From Pseudophaeobacter sp. EL27 (GTDB lineage Bacteria > Pseudomonadota > Alphaproteobacteria > Rhodobacterales > Rhodobacteraceae), in the NCBI RefSeq assembly GCF_900313025.1, contig NZ_OMPQ01000004.1, forward strand, positions 1 through 64,000: a stretch of DNA of 64,000 nt. Direction: 5' to 3'. The notes beneath the pieces are model-generated. The model worked only from the letters and a program-made list of their open reading frames with translations, made no database searches and was not told the DNA's origin. The translations under genes and the position numbers were made by a program. Positions 8,791-17,968 of this stretch are shown here, one piece after another (the stretch's first letter is position 1; the number at the start of each line of letters is the position of its first letter).

Positions 8791-9179
8791 AACTACCGAA
8801 CACTGGCATGACCACGAAAGGGGCTCAATGGGACGATGGCACCAGGAGAAACAGTTGAAAGGGGGGAGACGCCTCTGAGTATTCTGGCTGAGAGGTGCAA
8901 ACTCCCTTTATTGCCCAGCAAGGCAGCGGCTTTCGCTGTGGGTGCAGATCTTGTTTGACACCTGAGGCCTTTGTAAAGCTCGACATCCAGAACGATGACG
9001 TAGAAGACAGTCACACTTGGGGCTCGATCTGGGCAAAAAGCCAAAATGTACCGTTGAACAGGTACCCATTGGTGTAAACCTCCATTTAAAGTGGCCTTTC
9101 GATGGCACTTATTATTCGAGGCTTTCTCTACCCACACGCTGAGCCTAATATCCATTCTGGTAGCTAGAATGGAGAAGTG
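8791..9179. other. Stretch without a recognised gene
   Basis: About 390 bp. No convincing coding frame or repeat was seen. It should contain the promoter of the HTH gene pair that follows. Confidence 0.35.
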
Positions 9180-9383
9180 ATGATGATCGAAATTTCGGAC
9201 TATCCTCAGCTTCAGGCGCTGTGCTGGTTTCGCAAGAAGCAGGGAGAGATAGATGAACAGGACGCACTTCAGATCTATGAGCGCAGCTGGCGGCATATCA
9301 ACCGGCGCAAGCTAGCCGAGCCTGAAATCACGTTCATTCGTTCTCTGAAGGAACGCTATGGCGCTGCACTGATTGATATCTGA
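9180..9383 (+). CDS. Small unknown protein paired with a HipB-like regulator
   Basis: 67 residues, mixed charge, with two helical segments (YPQLQALCWFRKKQGEIDEQDALQIYERSWRHI is the central part, split by Gly). ATG 9180 follows GGAGAAG at good spacing; ATG 9183 is also possible. It ends 2 bp before an XRE-family gene, so the two form one operon. The size and pairing are typical of type II toxin-antitoxin or autoregulated modules. I do not recognise a toxin fold. Confidence 0.6.
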   Translation: MMIEISDYPQLQALCWFRKKQGEIDEQDALQIYERSWRHINRRKLAEPEITFIRSLKERYGAALIDI

Positions 9384-9385
9384 CT

Positions 9386-9691
9386 ATGCCAAAAAAACGT
9401 AAACTGACACGTTGTGAGAAACATGCGCGTCGGCATGATGTTACTATTGCGGCTCACACTGGAAACTTGAGACTGCCCAGTGCTGTGCGCGAAATCCGGG
9501 ATTCACTTGGGCTGACCCAGGCTGAGTTTGCGGGCTACTTTGGCTTGACGAGAAAACAAGTGTTGGAGTTAGAGAAGGGCACATCCAACCCGACACTTGA
9601 GACCTTGAACAAGATTGGAAAGCCATTTGGTTTTGTGGTCGGCTTCGTTCGTCCAGAAGGAGCTAAGGGACCATTTCCAACTCAGGAGTGA
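9386..9691 (+). CDS. XRE-family HTH regulator, HipB-like
   Basis: 101 residues. After a basic N-terminus, a helix-turn-helix occupies about residues 35-85 (SLGLTQAEFAGYFGLTRKQV, then LEKGTSNPTLETLNKIGKPF). The tail GFVVGFVRPE gives a HipB-like beta strand. It is cotranscribed with the small gene before it and converges on hipA, which is on the opposite strand. It is distinct from the hipB partner at 11057-11350. It may regulate its small neighbour or the locus. Confidence 0.75.
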   Translation: MPKKRKLTRCEKHARRHDVTIAAHTGNLRLPSAVREIRDSLGLTQAEFAGYFGLTRKQVLELEKGTSNPTLETLNKIGKPFGFVVGFVRPEGAKGPFPTQE

Positions 9692-9749
9692 ACAATCTGC
9701 CAACATTGGACCCTAAATGAAAGCGCGTGCTTACCTAGCGCGAAGCTGC

Positions 9750-11057
9750 TCATACCTCACTTGAGATCTTCTGCGTGTTTGTCTCAACCAGGTCCGCGAT
9801 CTTCCCTACCATTTCCGACGATACTCCAGGTAAGCTGCCAACCGTCTCAGCGGCTGCGGACTTGGAATTCATTATTGCCCCGGCGAGCTCCTGCACGCGC
9901 AGACGCAGACCACGGGCATTTAACCCTGCCTCTTTCGCCATGCTCTCCCAATGCTTTCGAGTTACATCGCCTGGTTTAAGCGTGAAATTGGCGATCTTCT
10001 GGGCGTGGTATTGGTTCATTTGTTCCCAGAGCAAAGAGGAGCAGGCATCGTACAGCGGGGCGACCCTGCGTTCAGCACTCAGGATCATCGAATAGTTCTT
10101 TGCATGCGCATCAGTATTGGCAATGAGAATATTGAAGATCACTTGATCGAGAAGATTCAGGACTTCCCCAGGCGGCAGATGAGTACCGGTTTGCAAGATG
10201 CTGTTCAGACTAAGGCCTGCCACACTGCCGTGTTCATATTTCCGCCCAGGAAGAATTCTGTTTGCCTGCGCAAAATCTTCTTGGTGAAGTCGTTTGATTG
10301 ACCCTGTATGGCCCATTTGGCGATCATAGCGGGCCACCACCAGGGCTTTTCCCTCTGTCGTTTCTGTGATCGTGCAATCCACGGCTTCTAGGCCAACCAG
10401 CTTGGCGAGGCAGAGGCAGTAGGCTTCGTTTTCAAGGACCCCAGGAAGGGCTGGATTATCAGGCTTGAGAATAACAGTCGACGGTGCGCCATTTTTTGGA
10501 ATAGCCAGGCGATCTCCGGGCTCTGGCAGGCCCAACTCTGGGCATCCATCTTCGTTGAGCACAGCCAATGCTGTCTTCTTTTGCCCACCTGCCAGAGAAA
10601 TTCGCACCCCTTCTTCACCCACGAGGAAGGGGCGCTTGCCAAGATCCGCAAAATGCATTCTTAAGGCTGCCTCCTCGCAGTCTACATCGTATTGCGTTAG
10701 GAGCGGCGTATAACGCCAATCATCTCTGATGCTCGGAAGACCGATTGAAAAGGCGCCAGCGATATCCCCTCCAATAACTTTCAAGATCTCCAAGGCATCC
10801 GAGGTGGAGATACCAAGACCCCGAGACACCCCGGTCAGGTTTGGCCCCTCAGGGAGCAGGTTTGCCAGCCAAGTGAGAAGGGCGGATTCCTCATAGGGTC
10901 TCATTTCAAGAGGAAGGGTCACCGAAAGAGGAAAGCTGCCTTTTGTCGCCAACCACTGAGGGTCGTAGGTAAATTCGATGCTTTGCTTGGCATCATGTGT
11001 AATACGACCGACAAGGAACCCCTCATAGTAGACAGGAATTTCGTCGATATAAGCCAT
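9750..11057 (-). CDS. hipA: HipA-family serine/threonine kinase toxin
   Basis: A 435-residue protein, close to the 440 of E. coli HipA. The N-terminal beta domain (YIDEIPVYYEGFLVGRI) is followed by the activation-loop region RISLAGGQKKTAL. The catalytic loop is NILIANTDAHAKNYS and the metal-binding motif PLYDACS. HipA kinases phosphorylate a protein target, in E. coli glutamyl-tRNA synthetase, and arrest growth until bound by HipB. The start codon overlaps the hipB stop by one base (TAATG). All expected catalytic residues are present, so it is likely functional. It could help maintain the transposon. Confidence 0.93.
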   Translation of the reverse strand: MAYIDEIPVYYEGFLVGRITHDAKQSIEFTYDPQWLATKGSFPLSVTLPLEMRPYEESALLTWLANLLPEGPNLTGVSRGLGISTSDALEILKVIGGDIAGAFSIGLPSIRDDWRYTPLLTQYDVDCEEAALRMHFADLGKRPFLVGEEGVRISLAGGQKKTALAVLNEDGCPELGLPEPGDRLAIPKNGAPSTVILKPDNPALPGVLENEAYCLCLAKLVGLEAVDCTITETTEGKALVVARYDRQMGHTGSIKRLHQEDFAQANRILPGRKYEHGSVAGLSLNSILQTGTHLPPGEVLNLLDQVIFNILIANTDAHAKNYSMILSAERRVAPLYDACSSLLWEQMNQYHAQKIANFTLKPGDVTRKHWESMAKEAGLNARGLRLRVQELAGAIMNSKSAAAETVGSLPGVSSEMVGKIADLVETNTQKISSEV

Positions 11058-11350
11058 TAGGCATCATCCAAGTCATAGCCAACTGGGCTGCCTTCAGCTT
11101 GCAAATCATCATTTGGCTTGCGGGCTTCAGTGAAAAGCTCTGGAAGCTCGATCCTGAGGGCCCCAGCCAGAGAGACCAGCGTGGACAGTTTCACATCCCT
11201 TGTTCCTCTCTCAAGGTGCGACAGGGTTGGTACTGTAGAGCCTGAAATCCGTGATAGTTCTTCGAGGCTCAGCCCGCAGCTCTTGCGCCGTTCTCTCAGT
11301 TTCCGGCCTATGATTTCTGCCCAGTGGAGGGTGTGAGTACGGTCCGACAC
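11057..11350 (-). CDS. hipB: HipB-like XRE antitoxin
   Basis: 97 residues with a clear HTH (GLSLEELSRISGSTVPTLSH, then LERGTRDVKLSTLVSLAGAL). GTG 11350 follows AGGAGTTCCC, which decides the start. It is the first gene of the hipBA operon and should bind HipA and repress the operon. The C-terminal tail is acidic (YDLDDA). Confidence 0.9.
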   Translation of the reverse strand: MSDRTHTLHWAEIIGRKLRERRKSCGLSLEELSRISGSTVPTLSHLERGTRDVKLSTLVSLAGALRIELPELFTEARKPNDDLQAEGSPVGYDLDDA

Positions 11351-11835
11351 GGGAACTCCTTTTCATGCAGGGGAAGAATGTAGATCTCATCAGTATCAAA
11401 ATGTCAATTTATCACACGGGATAAATTTGATTTCTTCTGGCTTTGAGACAAAGGAATTTATTATGCATGATAATTTTGTCTCCACTGGTTTCCTAAATGG
11501 GATCGGCCCGCCAATTTGGATCGTCATTCCAGTTAACACAGAGCTGAGAGTGGCGACGGAAACCAATTCCAATGCGGATGCACAGCCCACTCGAACCATG
11601 TAAGATCCTCATCGGAGACCTAGCTCCCGTGCCATTTACTACCCAACTCAAAAAATGGACACGCCTTAGGATCACTGAACACTATTCTTAGGGCGAATGA
11701 GGCCGCCCTGATCATTCACCAATTCTTAGGACTATCTGCTAGTCAAGGCCACCGAATGTATCAAAATGTAAACTTGCTTTGCACCTTTGAAGATCCTACC
11801 TCATCTATTGATGAACAGGTGAGAGGCATTTGAAG
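11351..11835. other. Stretch without a gene between hipBA and the copper island
   Basis: About 485 bp. It holds the hipBA promoter (minus strand) and, near its right end, the promoter of the first copper genes with a candidate operator at 11759-11775. Confidence 0.45.
11759..11775 (+). promoter_or_regulatory. Candidate copper-response operator
   Basis: TATCAAAATGTAAACTT matches 15 of 17 bases at 27632-27648. Both lie about 60 nt before the start of a gene in the copper island, which suggests a shared regulator such as the CopR-like protein at 31154-31876. Confidence 0.45.
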
Positions 11836-12159
11836 ATGCAAGCAGCTATACGAAACACTCGAACGGTTGTATTGTTGACGGCCCTGTTTTTCCTGACAGC
11901 CATGTTTTTGGTAAAGCATGCCCCTGAATCTCCTCCAACCTCCGATCTCTTTCAAGCTGCTTCTGAATCGACAGTAGTTCACACAGTCTCGGCTTCCAAA
12001 ACATGTCAGCAGTTTGTTTCCTGCGAAGTACCTCCCCTCTTCAAAGATAGCTTACAGGCTTCGGCCAATGATTTGTTCCGGACCGCAAGCTTCTTAGAAC
12101 GAGATCGCAAAAGAAGATCAATCTCACCTGAGGCCCGGTTACCACCGCCACGGGTATAA
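11836..12159 (+). CDS. Small exported or membrane-anchored protein before the copper oxidase
   Basis: 107 residues from ATG 11836. A basic start (RNTRT) and one hydrophobic segment (VVLLTALFFLTAMFLV) look like a signal anchor. Two cysteines lie in TCQQFVSC. It has the position and form of small CopL/DUF2946-like proteins that precede pcoA/copA genes, but the family match is not certain. The tail is basic and Pro-rich. It is transcribed with the oxidase gene that follows. Confidence 0.55.
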   Translation: MQAAIRNTRTVVLLTALFFLTAMFLVKHAPESPPTSDLFQAASESTVVHTVSASKTCQQFVSCEVPPLFKDSLQASANDLFRTASFLERDRKRRSISPEARLPPPRV

Positions 12160-12335
12160 GCCACGGGCCATCTGACTGCCTGCTGCCTAATGTGCTCCCC
12201 GCATCGGGTGAGCACAATTCTACGCCGCGCTGTCCCGTATCGGATTGGCTCCTGAGCAACTTGTCAGGCGTCCGTGACGGCATAGTGCCAACTGCAGCAG
12301 TGCTCTTTTCCAATTTTCGAAATTTACGAGGAACA

Positions 12336-14168
12336 ATGATGTCAGCCAAAACATCAATGCGCCTGGCATTTGCCTGCGCAACCATGGTCCTGTCTACAAC
12401 GACCCCAGCCCTGGCCGGGACATATGACATTTCAGTGGACAAAATCCGCATCGACACGGGGGAGTTCCGTAGAAATGGTGTGGGCTACAACAAGTCCCAG
12501 ACACCAACCATCCTTCGCTTCAAGGAAGGTGAAGATGTGACGATAAACGTCACAAACAACCTAAGACAACAGACCTCGATCCACTGGCATGGATTGATCC
12601 TGCCCTTCGATCAAGACGGTGTACCGGATATCAGTTTTGACGGTATCAACCCCGGCGAAACCTTCACCTACAAATTTCCTATCAAACAGGCCGGAACCTA
12701 TTGGTTTCATAGCCACTCCGGTTTTCAGGAACCGGACGGCGCCTATGGTGCAATCGTGATCGAACCCAAACAGGGTGAAAGTGTTCGGGTAGACCGTGAC
12801 TATGTTGTGCAGCTCACAGATACCCACCCGCATCACGGCCGCCGGATCATGCGCAATCTCAAACTTTCGGCGGACTATTACAACCGCGCACAGCGTACGC
12901 TGCAGGATATGATTGAAGATACGAAGAGCATGGGCCTAAAGGCTGCCCTTCAGGACCGCAAAATGTGGGGTCGCATGCGAATGATGCCGACTGATGTCGA
13001 AGACGTCCAGGGGTTCACCCCCCTGATCAACGGTGAAAGCACCGCGCAAAATTGGACCGGTCTGTTCAAGCCAGGCGAGAAGCTCCGGCTACGCTTCGTC
13101 AACTCCTCTGCCATGGCCTTTTTCGACATTCGCATCCCCGGTTTGAAAATGACGGTGGTGCAAGCCGACGGCAACGACGTGACGCCTGTCACAGTCGACG
13201 AGCTGCGTATTGCCGTGGCCGAAACCTATGATGTGATCGTTCAACCTAAAGAGAACCGCCCTTATAGTATCGTTGCCGAATCCATGGGTCGCACGGCCAT
13301 GGTTCGAGGCACCCTGGCTCCTCGTGAAGGGCTTGTCGGAGCGGTGCCCGCGATGCGTCCGCAACCGCGCCTGACGATGGCCGACATGGCAGGCATGATG
13401 GGTGGCATGGGAATGGAAGGTCACGTGATGCGCAATGACGCGAATCCGGAAAACCTGACCTTCGTGATACCGGAAATGGATCACACTCAGCATAACATGG
13501 CAGACACGACGGCAGAGCCAACAATGCCGACAATGAACCATAGCCAACACAACATGGCGGACATGACCGCTGAACATCCCACCGCCGAAATGGACCACAG
13601 CCAGCACAACATGCCGTCTAGCACAGCGGCCCAGAGGGGCTCTATGGCAGGCAAGAACCACGGCGACATGCAGATGGCCGCTCCCGCCCAAAATGGTTTT
13701 TATGCGGCAGGCAGCGGTCTAATCCCAAGCGCATCAAATGGTGGCAAGTTCCTGTCCTACGACGATTTGAGCGCCCGCAAGCCACTGTATCGCGATCGCC
13801 CAGCAACACGAGTAATCGAACTGCGCCTAACCGGGAACATGGAGCGCTACATCTGGTCCATCAACGGTCAGAAGCTCTCTGAAGCCGAGCCCCTCCGCCT
13901 GCGGTACGGAGAAAGAGTCCGCTTCAAGTTCGTCAATGAAACCATGATGTCCCATCCAATGCACCTGCATGGCATGTGGTCAATCTTGGACACTGGCAAA
14001 GGTCGCCGCGACCCGATCAAGCATACGATCAACGTTGCACCCGGAACCACTGTCTACACCGAGACAGAAGTCGATGTGACCGGCCAATGGGCTTTCCACT
14101 GCCATCTTTCCTACCACGCCGACGCAGGAATGTTCCGCAAGGTGATCATCGAAGGCGGTTCCTCGTGA
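12336..14168 (+). CDS. pcoA: Periplasmic multicopper oxidase, PcoA/CopA family
   Basis: About 610 residues from ATG 12336, which follows GAGGAAC and gives a clean signal peptide ending at ALAG. Copper ligands are in place: HWHG, HSHSG, HPMHLHG and HCHLSYHADAGM. PcoA-type oxidases convert periplasmic Cu(I) to less toxic Cu(II). The central His/Met-rich part has three near-repeats of the form M-D/N-H-T/S-QHNM (13474-13612), which likely bind extra copper. The next gene is the matching outer-membrane protein PcoB/CopB. The frame is open upstream to 12192 but that part has no ribosome site. Confidence 0.93.
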   Translation: MMSAKTSMRLAFACATMVLSTTTPALAGTYDISVDKIRIDTGEFRRNGVGYNKSQTPTILRFKEGEDVTINVTNNLRQQTSIHWHGLILPFDQDGVPDISFDGINPGETFTYKFPIKQAGTYWFHSHSGFQEPDGAYGAIVIEPKQGESVRVDRDYVVQLTDTHPHHGRRIMRNLKLSADYYNRAQRTLQDMIEDTKSMGLKAALQDRKMWGRMRMMPTDVEDVQGFTPLINGESTAQNWTGLFKPGEKLRLRFVNSSAMAFFDIRIPGLKMTVVQADGNDVTPVTVDELRIAVAETYDVIVQPKENRPYSIVAESMGRTAMVRGTLAPREGLVGAVPAMRPQPRLTMADMAGMMGGMGMEGHVMRNDANPENLTFVIPEMDHTQHNMADTTAEPTMPTMNHSQHNMADMTAEHPTAEMDHSQHNMPSSTAAQRGSMAGKNHGDMQMAAPAQNGFYAAGSGLIPSASNGGKFLSYDDLSARKPLYRDRPATRVIELRLTGNMERYIWSINGQKLSEAEPLRLRYGERVRFKFVNETMMSHPMHLHGMWSILDTGKGRRDPIKHTINVAPGTTVYTETEVDVTGQWAFHCHLSYHADAGMFRKVIIEGGSS

Positions 14169-14197
14169 GGCGGCCCAAGGAAAAAAGAGGAACAAGC

Positions 14198-14902
14198 ATG
14201 AGCACGACTTTAAAACTGGCACTTATTGCAGCCACGGCGGCACTCTGGTCCGTCCCGGTAGCAGCCGAGCAATTGATCTATGGCTTTCAGGCTGAACAGC
14301 TGGAGAATCGCAGAGTGGATGGAAATGATGCCTTTGTCTGGGATTTTGACGCCCTGATCGGCTCCGATGAGATGAAACTTGTCTGGCGTAGCGAAGGCGA
14401 GCGGGTTCAAGGCAACGGCACATTCACTAGCCTGGAAAATCAGCTTCGGCTGCAGTTTCCAATTTCAACCTTCTTTGACGCGGTGGTTGGCGTGCACGCG
14501 AACACTCCAGATGGACTGCCAGAGCGTTACAATGCGGTCGTGGGGGTTAAAGGGCTGGCTCCGCAATGGTTCGAGATTGATGCTGATCTATACCTCTCGA
14601 ACCATTCATTTGCACGGTTTGAGGTCGAGTATGAAGCCATGCTCACTAATAACCTGATCCTTGTGCCAAGCCTGGAGTTGACCGTTCCACTCAAGGACGA
14701 TCCAGCCTACGACCAGGTCGCCGGAGGAGTGACTGTCGAATCAGGTTTGCGCCTAAGTTTTGATCTGATCGATCGGGCTGTCTCGCCCTATCTTGGCGTT
14801 AACTATGAGAAATCCTTTGGCGGCACGGCTGAAATGATCGAGGCAAGCGGCGAGAAAAACGGCGAATTCGCAGTCGTCTTCGGGACCCGATTGTTGTTTT
14901 GA
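14198..14902 (+). CDS. pcoB: Outer-membrane copper resistance protein PcoB/CopB
   Basis: 234 residues with signal peptide (LALIAATAALWSVPVAAEQ). The CopB domain begins at once (YGFQAEQLENR, DFDALIGSDEMKLVWRSEGE), with strands typical of a small beta barrel, ending in Phe. ATG 14198 follows AGAGGA. It lacks the long Met/His-rich N-terminal stretch of many CopB proteins, so metal binding may rest on the upstream oxidase. It works with PcoA in copper sequestration or release at the outer membrane. Confidence 0.92.
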   Translation: MSTTLKLALIAATAALWSVPVAAEQLIYGFQAEQLENRRVDGNDAFVWDFDALIGSDEMKLVWRSEGERVQGNGTFTSLENQLRLQFPISTFFDAVVGVHANTPDGLPERYNAVVGVKGLAPQWFEIDADLYLSNHSFARFEVEYEAMLTNNLILVPSLELTVPLKDDPAYDQVAGGVTVESGLRLSFDLIDRAVSPYLGVNYEKSFGGTAEMIEASGEKNGEFAVVFGTRLLF

Positions 14903-14996
14903 AACCAACCCGGAGCAGAACCTGTTCCTGTCCCGGGAGTTTCTCTCTGCGCACTACCTTTTTTGAAAGAACAAACCTTGGACCGAGTGTAACAAA

Positions 14997-15488
14997 ATGA
15001 AAGTTCTGCTTCTGACCTCCGCAATTGCAATAGCTTCCAGTTCGCTGGGAAACGCATCTCCTTCAAATGAGAGCCCACGGGTTGGCACCGATGTTGTGAT
15101 AAATGAGATGAATGTCGGCAGACCCGGCATTCTCTCAGAGGTTGATCATGAAATCCATGTTTCAATGCTGGAAACCGAAGACGGGAGGATGGTGTTTTCA
15201 CCGTCCAGCCTAACACTCAAAGCGGGCAATACGGTGCGATTTCTGATCGAGAACCATGGTGAACTCACCCATGAGTTCATCCTCGACAGGCCAGAGATAA
15301 ACGCCTTGCACAAGCAACTCATGGCATCACGGTCGGAAACACATTTCGGAGAGAATGCAATCACGCTGGCGCCGGGCAAAACAGGTGAGCTGATATGGAA
15401 ATTCACCGACGAGGGCACCCTCGAATTCGCTTGCCTCATCGCAGGACATTACGAGTCCGGCATGTTTGGCCAAATTGCTGTGAACTGA
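14997..15488 (+). CDS. Periplasmic cupredoxin, CopI-like
   Basis: 163 residues with a signal peptide. The cupredoxin domain fills residues 50-163. The type 1 copper ligands are likely the His in HEFI and the Cys, His and Met of CLIAGHYESGM. Such proteins (CopI, plastocyanin-like) carry electrons or copper in the periplasm. It follows pcoAB on the same strand and probably shares their mRNA. Confidence 0.85.
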   Translation: MKVLLLTSAIAIASSSLGNASPSNESPRVGTDVVINEMNVGRPGILSEVDHEIHVSMLETEDGRMVFSPSSLTLKAGNTVRFLIENHGELTHEFILDRPEINALHKQLMASRSETHFGENAITLAPGKTGELIWKFTDEGTLEFACLIAGHYESGMFGQIAVN

Positions 15489-15568
15489 TCGTCACCAAAT
15501 GTTTGTTTCACTCCCCCGCCCTTTTTTCCGACTTCCCAATCAGCAAACCGAACTGACGAAATGACGAA

Positions 15569-16786
15569 ATGATCGACTACAACGACCCCGAGATTCACTC
15601 CTTAGTACATCGGATAGCTGAAAGATTGGGGTTTCACTATCATTCTGAAACTCCGGACTGGGTTCATGTGACCCTACATTTAACTCTAGTCTACGGCCCG
15701 CTGTTGCTGGCCGTTACAGTTTTCACAATGATAGTTCGAAGGGTGTTCTTTCTTTCCGGCTCTCGCATTCGCTGGCAGCTTTTCAAGCCCCGTTCTGGTG
15801 TAGCAAGCCCCGTGCATGCTCTGTTTCCACATATCCTGCACACAACTTGGCCTCAGCAGATCTGCCTTTTGGTTCTTAGCCTATGCCTGATGCCGTTGCT
15901 CTACCTGTCTCTGGAATTGCCCAAGCAGATCGTGAACAATGTCCTGGAACAGTCAAATTCCCAACTGAAGTTCTTGAAATTTGACGTGTCAGCGGTTCAG
16001 TTGTTGACGGTACTGAGCCTAATTTATCTCTCAACAATCATCCTAAATGGTGTTGGCAAATACAATCTAAATGTTCGAAAGGGCCTCTTGGCCGAACGCT
16101 TTCTAAGGCGCTTGCGCTTGCGGATCTACAAGAGATGGCGAGGTCATTCGGGTTTAAAGCGCAAAAGCGAGATCTCGCAAGTGTTGGTACAGGAAGTCGA
16201 ACCGCTGGGCGGTTTCGCAGCCGACCTGATCTCTTTGCCCGTCACGCAGGGGGGAACATTGCTTACCATCTTGCTATTCATGTTTGTCCAGGACCCCATT
16301 CTAGGTGCGGCAGCGATAACAATTCTGCCGCTACAGTTGATCTTGTTGCCCTATCTGCAGCGCATCGTTAATCGGTTGAGCCGAAAACGCATTCGAGAAA
16401 TGAGAACACTTACCCGAAGCCTTACTGGTCAAATCAGTGCCAAGCGGAATGAAACTCTTACGATTCTGGGAACTTCAGCTTCCATACGACGCTTGGAAAC
16501 CTTGCGACAACGTATTCATCGCATAAAATTTTTCGCCAAGGCCCTGAACAACTTGCTCACGTCTCTAACCCCGTTTCTCTTTTATTCACTCGGAGGTTAC
16601 TTCGTGATTCAGGAGCGCATCACTTTAGGAGCGCTAATCGCGGTTCTTGCGGCCCATAAGGATTTTTCCGCACCTTTGAAAGATTTGTTTCGATATTATC
16701 AGCAACTCGAGGATACGCGAATTCGCTACAAAGAAGTTCTGCACTTTCTGAAGGATGACAAGACTGATACCCGTGGCACAGCGTAA
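15569..16786 (+). CDS. ABC exporter-type membrane domain without ATPase domain
   Basis: 405 residues with about six membrane segments and the ABC type-1 exporter organisation: long intracellular helices such as RFLRRLRLRIYKRWRG and SRKRIREMRTLTRSLTGQ. The protein stops (FLKDDKTDTRGTA) where a nucleotide-binding domain would start. No Walker motifs are present in it or in the next gene. It may use an ATPase encoded elsewhere, or the fold may serve another role. An N-terminal segment with several His residues (HYHSETPDWVHVTLH) could contact metal. It lies in a copper gene cluster, which suggests but does not prove a link to copper. Confidence 0.75.
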   Translation: MIDYNDPEIHSLVHRIAERLGFHYHSETPDWVHVTLHLTLVYGPLLLAVTVFTMIVRRVFFLSGSRIRWQLFKPRSGVASPVHALFPHILHTTWPQQICLLVLSLCLMPLLYLSLELPKQIVNNVLEQSNSQLKFLKFDVSAVQLLTVLSLIYLSTIILNGVGKYNLNVRKGLLAERFLRRLRLRIYKRWRGHSGLKRKSEISQVLVQEVEPLGGFAADLISLPVTQGGTLLTILLFMFVQDPILGAAAITILPLQLILLPYLQRIVNRLSRKRIREMRTLTRSLTGQISAKRNETLTILGTSASIRRLETLRQRIHRIKFFAKALNNLLTSLTPFLFYSLGGYFVIQERITLGALIAVLAAHKDFSAPLKDLFRYYQQLEDTRIRYKEVLHFLKDDKTDTRGTA

Positions 16787-16894
16787 GCTCCTGTCCTTTG
16801 CCATTGCCGTTCACCTTTTGATCACAGTCAAGTCAACCGGGGTCCAATGAAGAGTCAGAACGCATAATGTCAGTCTGAAAATGGAGGAACTTTC

Positions 16895-17350
16895 ATGCTG
16901 ACCCGACGTACCACTCTTGGATTTTTAGCTGCAACCCCAGCAGCATTTGCCTTGTATCCAGAAATGGCGAGTGCTCGCGAGTCCGAGATCTTCATGAACC
17001 CAATCGCGATCAATGCGATTGATCCGGTTGCGTATTTCCAACAACAAAAGCCGGTTGCGGGCTCAGCAAACCACAAAGTGAGATGGAAAGGGGCTGAATG
17101 GCGATTTTCGAACGCGGAAAACGCAGCCAAATTTGCAGCTGAACCCGTTGCCTATGCGCCAATATTCGGTGGTTATTGCGCCTTTGCAGCGTCACGTGGG
17201 TATCTGGCGCCGACGGTTCCTGAAGCCTGGACGATTTATGACGGGAAACTTTACCTCAATGCCAACCTGCGCGCCCAGAAGCTCTGGCGCAAGGACATTC
17301 CAGGGAATATTGCTGCCGGCCTTAGTAACTGGCCCGGCATCCTTGGGTAA
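16895..17350 (+). CDS. YHS-domain periplasmic protein with Tat signal
   Basis: 151 residues. MLTRRTTLGFLAATPAAFAL is a twin-arginine-type signal. The YHS fold follows: AIDPVAYFQQQKPVAGS, WRFSNAENAAKFAAEPVAYAP, GGYCAFAASRG. The single Cys in GGYC is a metal-site candidate. These proteins are common in metal-resistance clusters and may bind or carry metal. It ends 14 bp before the convergent copG gene. Confidence 0.88.
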   Translation: MLTRRTTLGFLAATPAAFALYPEMASARESEIFMNPIAINAIDPVAYFQQQKPVAGSANHKVRWKGAEWRFSNAENAAKFAAEPVAYAPIFGGYCAFAASRGYLAPTVPEAWTIYDGKLYLNANLRAQKLWRKDIPGNIAAGLSNWPGILG

Positions 17351-17363
17351 CATGGCGGAGTGT

Positions 17364-17840
17364 TCAGGCAGCAGCGTATTGGCTGAATATCTCCGATGTC
17401 CCGTCCTTTTGGAACAACAGAACGTCATATGCGTCTCTTTCACTTTCCGGGCCCATTCCAGGAGCGCCCCATGGCATGCCCGGCACCGAAAGACCGAGTG
17501 CATTCGGTCGTTCCAACAGCAATCGTTTGACATCCGCCGCCGGAACGTGCCCCTCGATCAGATACCCATCGATCAGCGCCGTGTGGCAAGAGGCGAGCTC
17601 TTCGGTAATTCCGGACTTCAACTTGTTCAGAAACAGACCTTCGTTTGATGCCTCCTGAACCGAGATATCAAACCCGGAAAACCGCATGATATTGATCCAA
17701 ACTCCGCAGCAGCCGCAACTTGGATCTTTCAGCACATGCATCCTCTGCGTGCCCTGCGCCACTGTCGGTGATGTGTACACGGCGGCGGCGGCAAGCAGGC
17801 TCTGTAGCAGGTTTCTTCGGGTGAAGGCGGTCACGATCAA
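17364..17840 (-). CDS. copG: CopG-like DUF411 copper protein
   Basis: 158 residues with a signal peptide. The DUF411 thioredoxin-like domain starts at HVLKDPSCGCCGVWI, with the CGCC copper-binding and redox motif. HTALIDGYLIEGHVPA and GLSVPGMPWGAPGM are the conserved downstream blocks. CopG proteins bind Cu(I) clusters and may act as periplasmic oxidoreductases. It lies downstream of cueR and copA on the same strand and may belong to their regulon. Confidence 0.87.
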   Translation of the reverse strand: MIVTAFTRRNLLQSLLAAAAVYTSPTVAQGTQRMHVLKDPSCGCCGVWINIMRFSGFDISVQEASNEGLFLNKLKSGITEELASCHTALIDGYLIEGHVPAADVKRLLLERPNALGLSVPGMPWGAPGMGPESERDAYDVLLFQKDGTSEIFSQYAAA

Positions 17841-17968
17841 TCTTCGATTCTCAAAAAGTTCCGGGAACCGACACGGAATACAAGCAACTCCCGCGTCGGC
17901 CGCTTGCGGACGTCGTAACAGGTTAGCCCGTCAGATGTGTTGATGCACCGCAAATTGCAGAACATATC

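Noticed and set aside
13089-13691. Long His-rich frame on the minus strand (200 codons)
   Set aside because: It is the antisense shadow of the Met/His-rich repeats of pcoA.
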